A stretch of DNA of 64,000 nucleotides from Epiperipatus broadwayi (lineage: Eukaryota; Onychophora; Udeonychophora; Euonychophora; Peripatidae), in NCBI GenBank assembly GCA_028023455.1, contig JAQFVV010000012.1:16382364-16446363 (forward strand), written 5' to 3'. The notes below the pieces were generated by a model. The model was not told the DNA's origin, made no database searches, and was given only the letters and a program-made list of their open reading frames with translations. The translations under genes and the position numbers were made by a program. Every line of letters starts with the position of its first letter. Within the stretch, counting starts at the first letter, position 1. Positions 21,992 through 35,487 of the stretch are shown piece by piece.

Positions 21992-22792
21992 TTAAACTAT
22001 CGTGAGGGGATTGACATAAGGAGAAGGACACGATCTAATAATTTGCCATTCTATCATCCTTTGAATTTGTTGCTCCACCTCAGCCTGGTATTGGTATGGA
22101 ATGGGATAAGTCTTTTGTTGAAAGGGTTCATTATCCTTTAATTTAATACGGTAAACATATCCTTCCACAATGCCAGGTATTTTAGAAAATATATGTCTGT
22201 ACTGTAACAACAATTGGAATAATGGTTCATTATATTGTGTATCAGTAATACATGAACTCTCCAACTTAATTCTGATATTAAAATCAATTGAAGTTTCCTG
22301 TACAGTTAATAATTGACTTGTCTGACCAATAAAATTAACAGGGAAGGGAAAAATTTCCTCCTGGCATTTAAAAGTTCTATCATGATAATTGACTATACAA
22401 TTGTTAAGAATCATGAAGTCAGATCCAATAATAGCTTCATGAATTAAGCCAGGCATAATTAAAAAGACATGTTCAAAGCTATTTGAACCAATTTCTAAAG
22501 TAAGATATACCTGTTTATTAAATAATGTTGACCTTTTCCCATTAGCTAAATTGACTCGGATAATCCTTAATGACAAAATAGGAATATCCTGATTAACTTT
22601 ACTGATTTTTAAATACATGTTATGGGATATAATAGAGGTATAACTGCCTGAAGCAACAAGTGCATCTATTACAATCCTTGCTATGATAATTTTGATAATT
22701 GGACACTGATATAAAATAGGAGGTTCAATTGTCCTACTTGGTTCCAGGTAATCAATATCAAGATCAATATTACCTATCACATCAAATATCAT
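21992..22792 (-). pseudogene. E2 aspartic protease plus start of reverse transcriptase
   Basis: The protease would cut the Gag-Pol polyprotein. The active-site triplet reads A-S-G (LVASGS, residues 46-51) where E3 and the family have D-S-G, because of a GCT codon at the Asp position. The flap/second-half region (EAIIGSDFMILNN) is intact. The C-terminal part (KTYPIPYQYQAEVEQQI then SPYVNP) is the start of RT fingers. The loss of the catalytic Asp would abolish protease activity. A frameshift separates this piece from the RT palm. Confidence 0.85.
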
Positions 22793-22962
22793 GTTCCCCC
22801 ATTGATTAGGAATAGGGCCCTGAAGTGAGGAATGATTCTGCGAGGTTCTACTTAGTTTAATGCCACCCTACTCTTTTTAATAGATACCCCTTCTTTGGAA
22901 CAGTTTGTATTCCACTAGTAGAGGGCTGACTATTATCTATATACCTCTTGAATCTTGGCCAA

Positions 22963-24141
22963 CTAAGATGTGAATTTCTCCCTATATATGTTATATCCCT
23001 TACCCCTATACATCATTCTCCTTCTATATGGTGGTATGGACAACATATTAACTTGGTTCAGAGGAGGATTGGGTTTCCTACTGGCCTTAATTCTATTCTC
23101 TAACAGTTTGTCACTCACCTCTAATGAATCCAAGATCTCTACTGCATCATTGATCATGTGTCGATCAGCAGCAATCAGGACCTGCTCTATGTGGCATGGC
23201 AAGTTATGTCTGATGATTTTTACAATTTGAGGCTCTGACAAGAGATAAGCTGTTAAAGTTTTCAATTTAACTATTTGTTTCCTGAAAAATTGTGTATAAC
23301 TACCTTTATGCACATATTTTTCCTGAGAAACCTGATATCTAATATTATCTTGGTAGTCCTTTCCCAAGAAACTTGCCAAGATCAAGTATTTGAAGTCACC
23401 AAAGGTTTGGGGCTTATCAAACATATATTGCCACCAATTCCTTGATGCTGAACATAAATGATTGATTGCAATCACAATCTTTTCTTCCTTAGACAACCTA
23501 CACAGAGTGAATAAACCTTCTAAGCTTTGCAAATATTCATAGGGGTTTTCGAAATATTCTCCCTTGAACATTTTCACCTGCATGAACTTTAGGGCTAATG
23601 AACCTTGACAATCTATATTATAAAAATTTCTATCTTTTTCCTGTTGCACTCTCTCAAAGCCTATCTTTCCTGGCCCTTCTGCATTACTCACCTCTAGGTT
23701 CTGATAATAATTATCTGGCTCAATAAATTTTGTTTTAGTATCTGTTAAGATTTCTTTCCTAAAACTATCATTGTTCCTTATTCTAAAATCATTACTTTTC
23801 CTAACTTTCATTAACCTTTCTATCTCAAACATATCATACTGATAATCAAAAGCTCCTTCTCTATTCCTCTCCTGATCAGTAATACTTTTTCTTATATTTC
23901 CCCCAATGGTAATCTTTACATCTTTTATGTCTTTACTTAACATCTGATATTGGTCCTCCATTTCATTTAACCCTTTATAAACCTCTTCTTTGAAGATATT
24001 TATACTAAGATTTGGCTGGGCCTTAATACCTTGGACTTCTAATATTTCAGACATTTTTTGTTCCACTCCCTTTTCCATCTTTTGAGATCTTTCCTCTATT
24101 TGAATCTTAACCACTTCTACTTCTTTGGCAAAATCCTGCAA
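22963..24141 (-). pseudogene. E2 Gag, capsid-like C-terminal part
   Basis: The first ~130 residues are Lys/Glu-rich coiled coil. Residues ~190-350 form a retrotransposon Gag capsid-like domain: FTLCRLSKEEKIVIAI, NWWQYMF, GDFKYLILASF, RYQVSQEKY and SYTQFFRKQIVKL are shared almost word for word with the E3 Gag. It ends in a basic, Arg-rich tail (YRRRMMYRGKGYN) and I see no CCHC zinc knuckle. A TAG and a frameshift at about 24175 and 24340 separate it from the N-terminal coiled coil; in the ancestor they were probably one protein of roughly 700 residues. Confidence 0.8.
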
Positions 24142-24341
24142 GGGTAACTCAACTTTTACATTAATATCATTCTTCTAGCCATCTATTTCTTCCTGCATTT
24201 GACTGAACTTATTCCCTATTCCTTGGATTACCTTATCCTGACCTATTCTTTGTTCCTCCTTCTTATCAGTCAACTCCTTTACTTGCCCCTTATATTCCTC
24301 AACCTGATTATTAGGTGCTAAGGTTAAATTTTCAACTTGAT

Positions 24342-25118
24342 TCAACAAAGGTTATATTGCCCCTCGTACACCTGTTTCATAAATTCTATTTCCTCTTTGG
24401 ATTCTTGGACAATCGACTTAACTTTATCCAGCTGATATTGAATATTTTGCTCAGTTTTGTTAAGAGTTTCCTTAAAATCTATCTTTAAATCCTGATATCT
24501 CTTGTCAGTAATTATTAAATTTTTATCCATTCTCTCAAAATGCTTTTGAAATTCGATTCTAAATTTCAGAGATTCTTCTCTATCTTCTTCCCTAATTCTC
24601 ATAAATTCTTCTCTCTGCTGATCAAATTTTAAATTTAATTTTTCACGAGCTTCTTTCTGCTGATCAAACTTCAAATTTATTTCCTCTTTATGCTGATCAA
24701 ATTTCAAATTTAATTCTTCTCTTTGCTGATCTAATTTTAAATACAATTTTTCACTTGCTTTCTGAGATTCCTCTTTATCTTCTTCTCTAATTCTCATAAA
24801 ATCTTCTTTCTGCTGATCTAGTTTTAAATTTAATTCTTCTTTCTGCTGATTTAGTTTTAAATACAATTTTTCACTTGCTTTCAGAGATTCCTCTTTATCG
24901 TCTTCTCTAAAACCATGAAACATTCTCTCAAAATTTGCCAACATATTTTGTATCAGATTCCTATCAACTCCAATAATTCCTGAACTAGTAACACTTGTAT
25001 TTATATTTTCATATAATAACCCATCCTCTACATTAAGGGCTAGAGGGTCTGGTGTGGGGTAATCTGGGAACTCCCCTAAACTATCGAACCTTTCAATGGT
25101 TTCTACGTGGCTATCCAT
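24342..25118 (-). pseudogene. E2 Gag, N-terminal coiled-coil part with internal repeats
   Basis: The start at 25118 is supported by the E3 counterpart: both begin with a short acidic leader containing DSLGE and a PTPD or PSPD. Residues ~75-200 consist of repeated units such as LNLKFDQQKEE and RIREEDKEES, an almost uninterrupted coiled coil produced by tandem DNA repeats (about 24600-24900). The likely role is Gag oligomerisation; this is inference from structure type. The piece is followed by further coiled coil in another frame. It lies 46 bp after a 185-bp microsatellite. Confidence 0.75.
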
Positions 25119-26008
<890 letters not shown>

Positions 26009-26026
26009 CTACATGTTTGGGCACCA
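26009..26026 (-). promoter_or_regulatory. Putative tRNA primer binding site of E2
   Basis: Two bases after the 5' LTR end the minus strand reads TGGTGCCCAAACATGTAG. The TGG start and its position fit a PBS. The primer tRNA is not assigned. Confidence 0.65.
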
Positions 26027-26028
26027 AT

Positions 26029-29000
26029 TGTAAAATGGTGGTATGAGAAAGAGAAAAGAGAGAGAGAAGATGAAAATGTTAATAATGAAATAGAAGAGAA
26101 TAAAGGGGAAAAATTATGAAATGGAAGTAAAAATGATAATGATGAAAGGTACGTGGAAAAGAAGAGGGAGAAGATGATAAGGGAGGTATAGATAGAGATG
26201 TAAATTGTATATTAATGAAAGGAGAGAGGGGTATGAGAAAGAGAAAGAGGAAGTACTAATAATGAAATGGAGATAATAATAATGGTAAGAATAAATGATG
26301 GAAAAGAAAAGAATCGAGGAGGAAGAGAAATGAGGAAAAGTAACAGAAATGATATATGTAATGGAGAGAGAAAAGAAATGAGATGATGGAAAGATATGAA
26401 AGAGAGATATAAGAAAAAGATGGCATAAAGGAGAGAGAAATGAAATGAGATGATAGAAGAAACTCTTCACAAATGCTTTAAATGGCTGAGATGATAGAAA
26501 GATATGAGAAATGACATGAAAAGAAATGGAATAAAATTAAAATGAAATGAAATAAAATATAAATGAGAGACTCTAAACGACTTGTCTCAGCGGGGTTACA
26601 ATAAATTTAAAGAAAAGAGATGATGATCCACAGATGTATAATCAAATAAAGGTCAAATCCAAGACTGATGAACTATAACTACTACAGCATATTAATATTT
26701 TAATAAACCATACAAAAGATTATCTAAAATCACTAATCAATGTTACCATATTAGCCCTACCAATAAATTATACACTCTCTGAATAAAACCTATGATGCTT
26801 TGCTTTAAAATATTATCTTACAAAATTATATTTACTAAAACAACAAGAGTAAATAACCTCAAAGATTTTAAAACTAACGCTCTTGTGTAAAATTAAAGTT
26901 TAAGTTAAGTTGCCTAATAAAGAATTACTGTGGTTAATAAATAAATAAGTGACATCTTAGCTGACCATAAAATAATTATAATATGTTTAATCTTACAATA
27001 ACTAACAAAACAAATATTAATTCACAAAATTTAATGAATCAATTTAAATTTAACTAATAATGGCCTATTATCTAAGATATTACTTGAGCAGAGAAAAGAG
27101 CAAGGGTACTTTTAATGCCTTTCCATACTCACAGAAAACCACTAAAGACCTCTAATGCAAATGGATTAGAATTCTTTAAATATATAAGATTTAAGATGAT
27201 GATAGATGATGTGCAGTGAATATAAGACAAGGCGCAGCTTTTAAAATAATATTAATTAAAATATTCTTATGAATTACTAATATTGTTAATCTGATATTGC
27301 ATAATCTTTAGTCTGAAAAATATACTGATAATTTAAAAAAATAAAATTTTAACTAAGTATTTAATTAGGTATCTGCTATAATGAAATTATCTGTATTTGT
27401 GATTCAATATGAGAATCACTTACTTTAACATAGTTTCTATATTTAATTAACTTAGAATATGCTTGTGAATTTCTGAATTGAAGATTCAATAACTTTTACA
27501 TTTTAAGATTTTGTGAACTTGGAACCCAAGACAATAATATGTTTTCATATAAAAGTAAAAACAAATGAAACAAAACTTTTGAAATAATAATATTTTGGTT
27601 TATTAATAATGAGAAGAAATGTTTACAAATGCAGTAGAAAACAAACATTGCCAATACCACACAAAGATTTAATATAATTATTTGGACTCTTAACAGTTTT
27701 ATTTAACTTACACTAATACACTTAATAACAGACCAAGGTTATTCACTGTTACTTTCTTTTAATAATTATATTTTTCTCAAAAAAAACATTTTAAACTTTA
27801 ATTATCATATGTACTTAATAAGCACACTAATATTCTTCTTTATTAGAATAATTTATACCATTATTGTGTCATCTAATAATCAGAATAACACACAGAACTA
27901 GGTTTATATTGAAAACCCTGAGCTTAATTTTATACTCCTAAACTTAACAAATGCTAAGTTGGAATAAGCATATTCAACAATACTTTTTAAAAATATCATC
28001 ACTATTTTCACGGATATAACTACTATCACAGCTAGAGATAGGTTTAAATCAGATTAATCTAATATTGAAATTAAACTAACTTAAGTGTATGGGACAATCA
28101 TTCATCAGAGATCAGTTATACTTTTTTGTTTTAAATAACTTTAGTCCACGTGTGGTAAAGTTATTCCCTCAATGTTTTAAAGATAATGATGTATTAGACT
28201 TACAAATCCAGTGGTGAAATTCTGGATGGAAATATTAAATTAGTATGTGTGAATTGCCACTTATACCATATGGATATTTAACAAACTTTAAAATAAATAT
28301 AACTTATTGTTGGTTACCTTGTGTGTGATAAAACTATCATAGCAACACAATCCAAACATTGATATATCTATCAGCCTTTAAATTAGCTACAACTACCTGA
28401 AGAAATTCATTTCCTCAAACAAGCATATCTTGTCATCACAAATCTAAAACAAATGCAACATCACCTACTGTGGTGGAATTAGCATTAAATCATCATGAAT
28501 GATAGGCAAAAAATATAAAAATACTAGGCTCCTCAGAGCTGGAAAAGAATGTGGTGGCTTTCAAAAATACCTAAGTTCGAGGCAAAATGACGATGTCTGG
28601 AATTCATCTACAGTACATGTGGGAACAGGAACACAAACCAGAAAAGCACAATCCTCTCATGGGATTTCCAATGCTTATAAATGTGATCATCATCACTGAA
28701 AAATACAATATAATACCCTCTTTTTAGAGACAAGCATTATCAAATCATGGAAATACATTAAAATAAGGATGGAGGATACTCTCTACTCCATAAGGCATAT
28801 TCAAAAATTATAAACTAAGCCTAACTCTTGAGGCTAACAAATTCTAACTAATAGCAAGATATATACTTCACTTAAATTAACTAAGTTATTTCCCAAAATG
28901 TATATCCAATGTTCGAACCAACAAAGCAAACTATGTGTCAACTGACTACTGTAGAAAATACTTTAAAAATAAATGCATATAAAATTCTAGGCAAGTCACA

Positions 29001-32000
29001 ATGCACACATAACAAAATATTAAATGCTAAAATATAGTCACTAGTGGACTTTTAAAATTGTAAATTAAATGCAAAAATATTTACTTCTCGATGAATATAA
29101 AATATTTATAGTTATTATTAATATAACATGCATAAAACAAATGAATGGATACTCTCTGATAAACTTCTCTAGTAAATTTAAAATAAAATTGAGTAAAACA
29201 TCCCATTTATATGAAAATAAGACTGTGATATTTAAATCTCTATAAATAAAATTATTAAATAGAAACTAGCTAGGGTAATGCGTGATAAATAAACTAACTC
29301 TACTTAAGAATGGCAAGAAACATTTGCTCATTCAAATAAACCTATTTCATTTTAAAATTATAACCCTAGTTTACCTGTATATTTATGCAAAAAGTGTTAC
29401 ATAAAAATTTAATACCATACATATTTTTAGAGTTTTCTTTTTTTTTAAACCAATAAAGCAGACCATAAAAAAAATACATTAACTCAAGATCATATTTCAG
29501 CTCCGTAATGATTTTTCCATTTCATAATGTGTAGACAAATTATCCAGGTTAAGATATCTATCCGAATTCGAAGCTTCAACTAATACATTTATACACATGG
29601 CAATGATTTCAAATGAAAAATGTTCAATAGTTCCTTAATAATACTTTTTTAAAACAATTTAAAAAAAAACACGTAAATAATAAGATTAAGCCGGCACGAA
29701 ACAAAATAAATTCTTCAGCTGAACACACTTTAATTTATTTATAGGATCCCGAGTTCAAAATTGCATATAATAATAACAATAAGAATATCTTTGTATCTGA
29801 ATTTCTTTATCCTCTTTTGGAAAAAAATGCTTCTTTTGAAATATAGTTTTTTCTTAAGTACGTTTCCTAATAATATTCCAAGATGTATTTATTTTTAAAA
29901 TTAATTTCCTTTGCTTACTTTTAAATATGAGAGTAGAAAATTTTTTTACTGTTCAAGACATTTCTCTGTTTATATGCTATATTTAATGCCATAAAGTTAT
30001 TTTTAAATACTGACAAGTATGACCATTTATAATGGACCCAATAACTATAAATTCATTATTAATACTTACAAATTGCTTTAAAGTTTTATTTCCAAATATG
30101 TGTCCTTTCTTACTGTGTAAATAAGAATTATTCTTTAAAATGTATATATAATCTGTTTGCGTTTAGCTAAACAAATCGTTTTCATATATATCAAGATATA
30201 AGTAATAACTTTTCCTTTTTTTAAAAAAAAATCATCCTTTATAGTTTCACTGTAATCGAATGTAGCAGCTTCTTTATAATGTTCTTTTTAAACTTTAAAA
30301 AAAATTTTTTTTTTTACATATACTTTTAATCTAACAGGAAAAATAATTAGCATTTTATTTTCAAAAAAATTTAATACAACTGAACGCTTATCTATGGAAA
30401 TAATTAATAGTTCATTCCTTAACCTTACTTCCAAGTAAAGAAAAATAAACAAGTTAAAGTCATATAATTTGTGAGATGCTTTATTTATTCTAGACATCTT
30501 TTTAACTATAATTTCTATGCCTCGACTGAAATTCAAATTGTCAGAAAAGCAGATTACCTTTTCTTTTTAGCCTCCAACATTACAGGATGATTTTAAATAT
30601 TTTAAACATACTTGTACTTTTTTAAATATATCAAGTTCTTTAAAAAAATCACTTTTATTAACAAAATTTTTAATATCCAGCACCAGTTGAATCAAAACAA
30701 GATCAACCCGTGGATGGTCCCTCGATCTCCATTTTATCTCACAATTTTTCATCCACCTACAATTCATTTAAAAACCAATAAAAACTATTTTTATTAAATT
30801 TTAATATTCTGACAAACCAGCTGTGGAATCAATCTACTGATGTAATCAATATAATTTTCCCATACCACGTGACCTTCAGCTGCAAAGTCAAAATTTTATT
30901 ATTAACAAATATTATGCAACAAATGTTTTTTTAATGATATTTAAACCTCACAATAGTAATAAATATAAAATTTAAAGTTATACCCTTTATTAAACACTTA
31001 AATATTTCATTTAAAATAATTTTATCCACACATTTGCTTTATTTACTTATTTTAAACAATATGGGAGTTGAATTATTTTTTATTTTTATGTTTTCCATGT
31101 CTATGCATGCACATATTCTCACGTACGTCTGGCTTTACATTAATTGTTTAAAATTATTTTTAAAATTACAACAATAAAATGTTAATGATTATTTAATCTC
31201 CATCATCAGATTTTCAATTGGAAGGACGGTTGAAGAGTTGGGGTGTGGAGTAGATTGAAGCCTGTCCATTAAACTATGAGGATTGTCTATCTTAATATAT
31301 ATCTGAGCACTTATACTATATATGTGTGTAAAGATGATAGTCTGGAACAACTGATGATTGCTCGTTTAGCATGAAATATGTATATTGGTGATTATTTATC
31401 TTTTTGGCATATATGTGTTTAGGTGTATCAGTGTTATTAGACAGAGTGGAGAGTGGTGGGTGGTGTGAAAGTCTGTGTTCATATACCCTATATTACATAT
31501 ATATAGACACAGGTATATAACAAGCCTGTGTTTCAGTTATTACATTATAGAGATGTCTGCCCATCCTTGCATATGTATTAAATGGATTATGTCCTGTACA
31601 TGTGGGGTTCAGATTGACCTTAGGTCAACATGGGTGTGACAAGAATCTTGGCCTCAGCATTCCATCATCAGATTTTCAATTGGATGGACGGTTGAAGAGT
31701 TGGAGTGTGGAGTAGATTGAAGCCTGTCCATTAAACTATGAGGATTGTCTATCTTAATATATATCTGAGCACTTATATTATATATGTGTGTAAAGATGAT
31801 AGTCTGGACCAACTGATGATTGCTGGTTTAGCATGAAATACGTATATTGGTGATTATTTATCTTTTCAGCATATATGTGTTTTAGGTGTATCAGTGTTAT
31901 TAGACAGAGTGGAGAGTGGTGGGTGGTGTGAAAGTCTGTGTTCATATACCCTATATTAAATAACTTTAATAACTGGAATGCTAAACTATAAAACTAATAT

Positions 32001-32391
32001 AATAAATATTCTAATTTCTTTTTTAATAAAAACGTACATATCATTTTTTTTTAAATTTATTACTTAATTATTCGAACTTAATAATAATATTTTATTATTA
32101 TTCTTTAGACATTAGAATGGATTATATGATAGTTATTTTAGAATACATTTAATACTATTTATCAATTCACAATTATTTTTTAACATTTGCTTATGTTAAA
32201 TTGTTACCTAACATCCCTTATCAAACCAACTGACATTATTAAAATACTTAGATTATCCTATTTTAATAATTAACTAAGTTAATATCCATTTTTATCATCA
32301 TTATTTTTTTTTAAATCCAAAATTTTAAACAAAAGGTTAAGCTACAATAACCTTGATTAACTCTTGGAACTAAGTGACACTTCAGTTAGGT

Positions 32392-32394
<3 letters not shown>
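26029..32394 (-). repeat. E2 5' LTR (right copy, 6.4 kb)
   Basis: Full-length partner of 12494-19320, minus the Tigger-like insertion and plus a 758-bp repeat insertion at 31200-31957. Without insertions both copies are about 5.6 kb. By eye the copies differ at several percent of positions. Its right edge GGTACA touches the 44-bp AT run at 32395. Confidence 0.85.
31200..31957. repeat. 462-bp-period tandem repeat inserted in E2 5' LTR
   Basis: A ~295-bp sequence beginning CCATCATCAGATTTTCAATTG occurs at 31200-31494 and again at 31662-31957, with 167 bp between, so the array is about 1.6 units of a 462-bp period. The left E2 LTR runs straight across this point (near 18899), so the block is a later insertion. 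The two copies are nearly identical. No clear target duplication or terminal inverted repeat is seen. It could be a satellite fragment or a tiny element with 295-bp terminal direct repeats. Confidence 0.75.

Positions 32395-32438
<44 letters not shown>
32395..32438. repeat. (AT)22 between E2 and E3
   Basis: 44 bp of pure alternating AT forms the only sequence between the E2 5' LTR edge (…GGTACA) and the E3 3' LTR edge (TGTAACC…). Confidence 0.95.
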
Positions 32439-32441
<3 letters not shown>

Positions 32442-34913
32442 AACCTCTGTCTTCTTCACTTATTCACTTTATTCGATTTATAAATGCCTGGGTGTCAATT
32501 CTATACAAGATAGATTAAAATTTATAATTGTAAATTGCTTTTAAACTTATTTAAAAGATCCTTATATTGTAATTATTCTATGGCTTAGCTCAGTTGAGGT
32601 TATAGGATATGGTCTTCATATAGGATGCAAATAAGAGTAATAAAACATTTATGGATAACAATTCTGTAACACTAATTTAATCATATGCCACACATTTATT
32701 CAATTACAAAACTATTGTAAAATTATCAATTATCATATTTAGTATAGGATAGATAATAATGAGGGTTGGGTACCTTTTATATCCACTTCACCATCTATTC
32801 TAAGCAAAGTAAAATATATTATTGGCATTGTAATACTGAGATTTATCAACTCCTGACAAATTAAATAAAACTTGACCTATACTGGCAAATTTAGATATTC
32901 TATAACTATGTTATGTTAACCAAATGTGTGTGTGTGGAAATAAAGAATCGAACATATATAATCAAGCAATTCATATGAGCTATTAATTCAATAAAACATT
33001 TATTAAAAATAAAAGACAAAATAAATATAAAAAAATATTATTTTATGCACCTTTCTAAACAATTACATTTCTTCTACAGTAAAACCAAAATTGACTAATA
33101 TTTAATATATGAATCATATATTTTCAAATATGTGTGCTTTTATAATATCATAAATATAATGTATTTTTAAAACATATTTTTTATTAGCTTATTTATGAAA
33201 CTTGGCTGATGCCATAAATCAATCATCTTTTATACATATTATAAAAATTTATACAACCCTTATCTGTTATAATCAGTGTATATCATCTAACATTAACTAT
33301 ACAAAAATAAAAAAGGCAGGGGAAAACAATAACCAAACACTTATACTTATATACGTGAGGGCTAAATAATATCTCCAAACTCAATCTAAATAATGTAATT
33401 GTCCCTTGACTATTTCTACCTTCAACTACACCCAATACACTTCCTATATAAACAAACTTATAACAGACAAGGTTTTAATTCTTTATTTTTTAAATAAACT
33501 TTATTAACAAAATTAAAGCATAATAAATACAATTTTAAAAAATAATAATAATAAGTTATAGCATCATGCACACATCCGAATATCTATAATCACCTGTAAT
33601 ATAATTTCTAGATCATACAAAATAAAAGATTATCATATTATAATAATATGAAGTTACATTGTTGTTTTTTTTTTTTAAAAAAATATTTAAAAGTTGAATG
33701 AAACATACATTACAATTTCAAAGACAGCAGCAAATAATAACATAAAAAGTCTATCCGATTGTTAAAGCATAATTTGTTAAGAATGACAATAGTTTTTTTT
33801 ATTCTAGAATTCGGTGACAGGCGTTATAATAACATTTGCATGCATTGGAATTATTTTATTATATATGCGCGAATAGCAAAGTTATACAGTATAAAATTAT
33901 CCTCTTGATATAAGATTAAATAGATAAACTCTTTCATTTTAACTTTTATTTTGCAGAATATTGATAGAAAATTCTTAAAATTGAAAATCACGTATTTAAT
34001 TATAGCGTTTAATAAAAAAATTTTAGCTAGCTTTATTTTAAACAATTTTGTCATTCTGATATTATTTATTTTTGGTAATACTTTAAAATAAATCATAATT
34101 ACTTAACTTACATATCATCCAGGCATTTTAAAGGTAGTGAATATGAATCATTTGACAAAAATTTGGAGCTGGCTTCCCTCTGGGTTTATCTCTGCATCAT
34201 TATATTATTCCCGTAGTATAATAGAAAATCCTCCATAAATATATTATTAGAATCCTCGCGATGTTTTTTTTTAATTTGTTCTAATACTTTTAGAGAGTTA
34301 TTGATTCTTTTAAACTTTATTTTTTTATAGCTTCTTCCTTGGAATTTTTTATATCTTTTTTTCAAGTTTTAAACTTTCTGTCCCTCTTCACTGATGCCCT
34401 CTGTGTTTCTTTTTTTATTACAATCAACTTTGGAAGTGTACCAGAATTTTTACTTATAAAATTTTAACAATACAATATTTGAATGGAATAAAACATAATA
34501 ATAAAAAAATATCAAATATTAATTTACAAATGTTATTCACTAATATACAAATAATCTGTATCATTTTTAAACATAAGATTATGAACCATACATAATTAGT
34601 AAATAATAAATAAAATATAGAAAAGAAAATTCTAATTAATAATATATCTATGTATCTGCTTATTATGACACATAAATTTTTCTACTATATATAAACATCC
34701 CTGAGGTTGTTCATCCTTTCTTTTACTACCAAACATATATAATCCAAAACTTTACCAATCAGTACACCCAATTAAAGTTTTAATTTTTTAAATCTTAATT
34801 TTAACTAGCAAATTACATCACAATTCATTTTTCTCAGATACTTATCTTTAGCCACCGTTAAAACAAATGGGACTTTCCCACATTTCTTCTTGGTGCCAAC
34901 TTGGAAGGTTACA
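32439..34913 (-). repeat. E3 3' LTR (left copy, 2.5 kb)
   Basis: Direct repeat of 42293-45016. At 34495-34503 it has only three ATA units where the partner carries a 211-bp array, and it lacks a 42-bp tandem duplication found in the partner at about 42648-42702. It contains only short meaningless ORFs (e.g. 33851-34096, homologous to 43754-43999). Confidence 0.88.
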
Positions 34914-34926
34914 TTCCTTCCCCCTT
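34914..34926 (-). promoter_or_regulatory. Polypurine tract of E3
   Basis: The minus strand reads AAGGGGGAAGGAA immediately before the TGTAACC start of the 3' LTR. It would prime plus-strand synthesis and confirms orientation and LTR edge. Confidence 0.8.
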
Positions 34927-35202
34927 ATGAAAGAAGAATGAATTGGATAAACAACAATCAATATTAATAGTACATCAAATTTTACATTAAGATCTTTCCA
35001 CAATTAGAAAATTATGTTTGTTGAATAAACATAAAACAATAAAAACATTTAATGCTTTTACAAACACTTGTTTTTATTATATTTTAGCAACATTAAATAA
35101 GCAAGAAAAAAAATAACTAAATTCTATATTGAACAATACGTATAACTTTTATTAATCAAGTCTTGCAGGATACGGAATCAAACTGCGAGCATTATAGATT
35201 CC

Positions 35203-35487
35203 TCATATTCCTTCAGGTGTAGAAACTAAAAATGCATTTTCTCCCACCTGTTTTATTATCTCATAGGGACCTTCATAGAGATTAAGAAATTTCCAGAAAA
35301 GGTGCTTCTTAATATTACTAACATGGGGCATTCTGATCATTATGTGGACATCAATTTTGAAACAATGCGAACTAATCTTATGATGGGGAATGCGCTTATC
35401 ACACATTTTATTAAAATAGGCTCAGGATAATGTCAAATCGTGTGAGACATCAATGTTCTCTTGAACAGGGGGCAAAGGGTTTTTAAT
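35203..35487 (-). pseudogene. E3 integrase C-terminal part
   Basis: It contains the GPF/Y-type module (YEGPYEIIKQVGENAFLV) nearly identical to E2. It is in the same frame as the integrase core at 35488-36633 but separated by an in-frame stop and some degraded codons between 35407 and 35487. About 200 bp of AT-rich non-coding sequence lies between this and the polypurine tract. Confidence 0.85.

Noticed and set aside
31200-31957. Helitron, because no target duplication was seen
   Set aside because: The ends do not give TC at 5' with CTRR and a hairpin at 3' in either orientation.
34888-34913. Primer-site-like TTGGTGCCAACTTGG on the plus strand at the E3 LTR edge (also near 44993)
   Set aside because: gag-pol runs on the minus strand and this sequence lies at the LTR start within both LTR copies, so it cannot be the primer site in that orientation.
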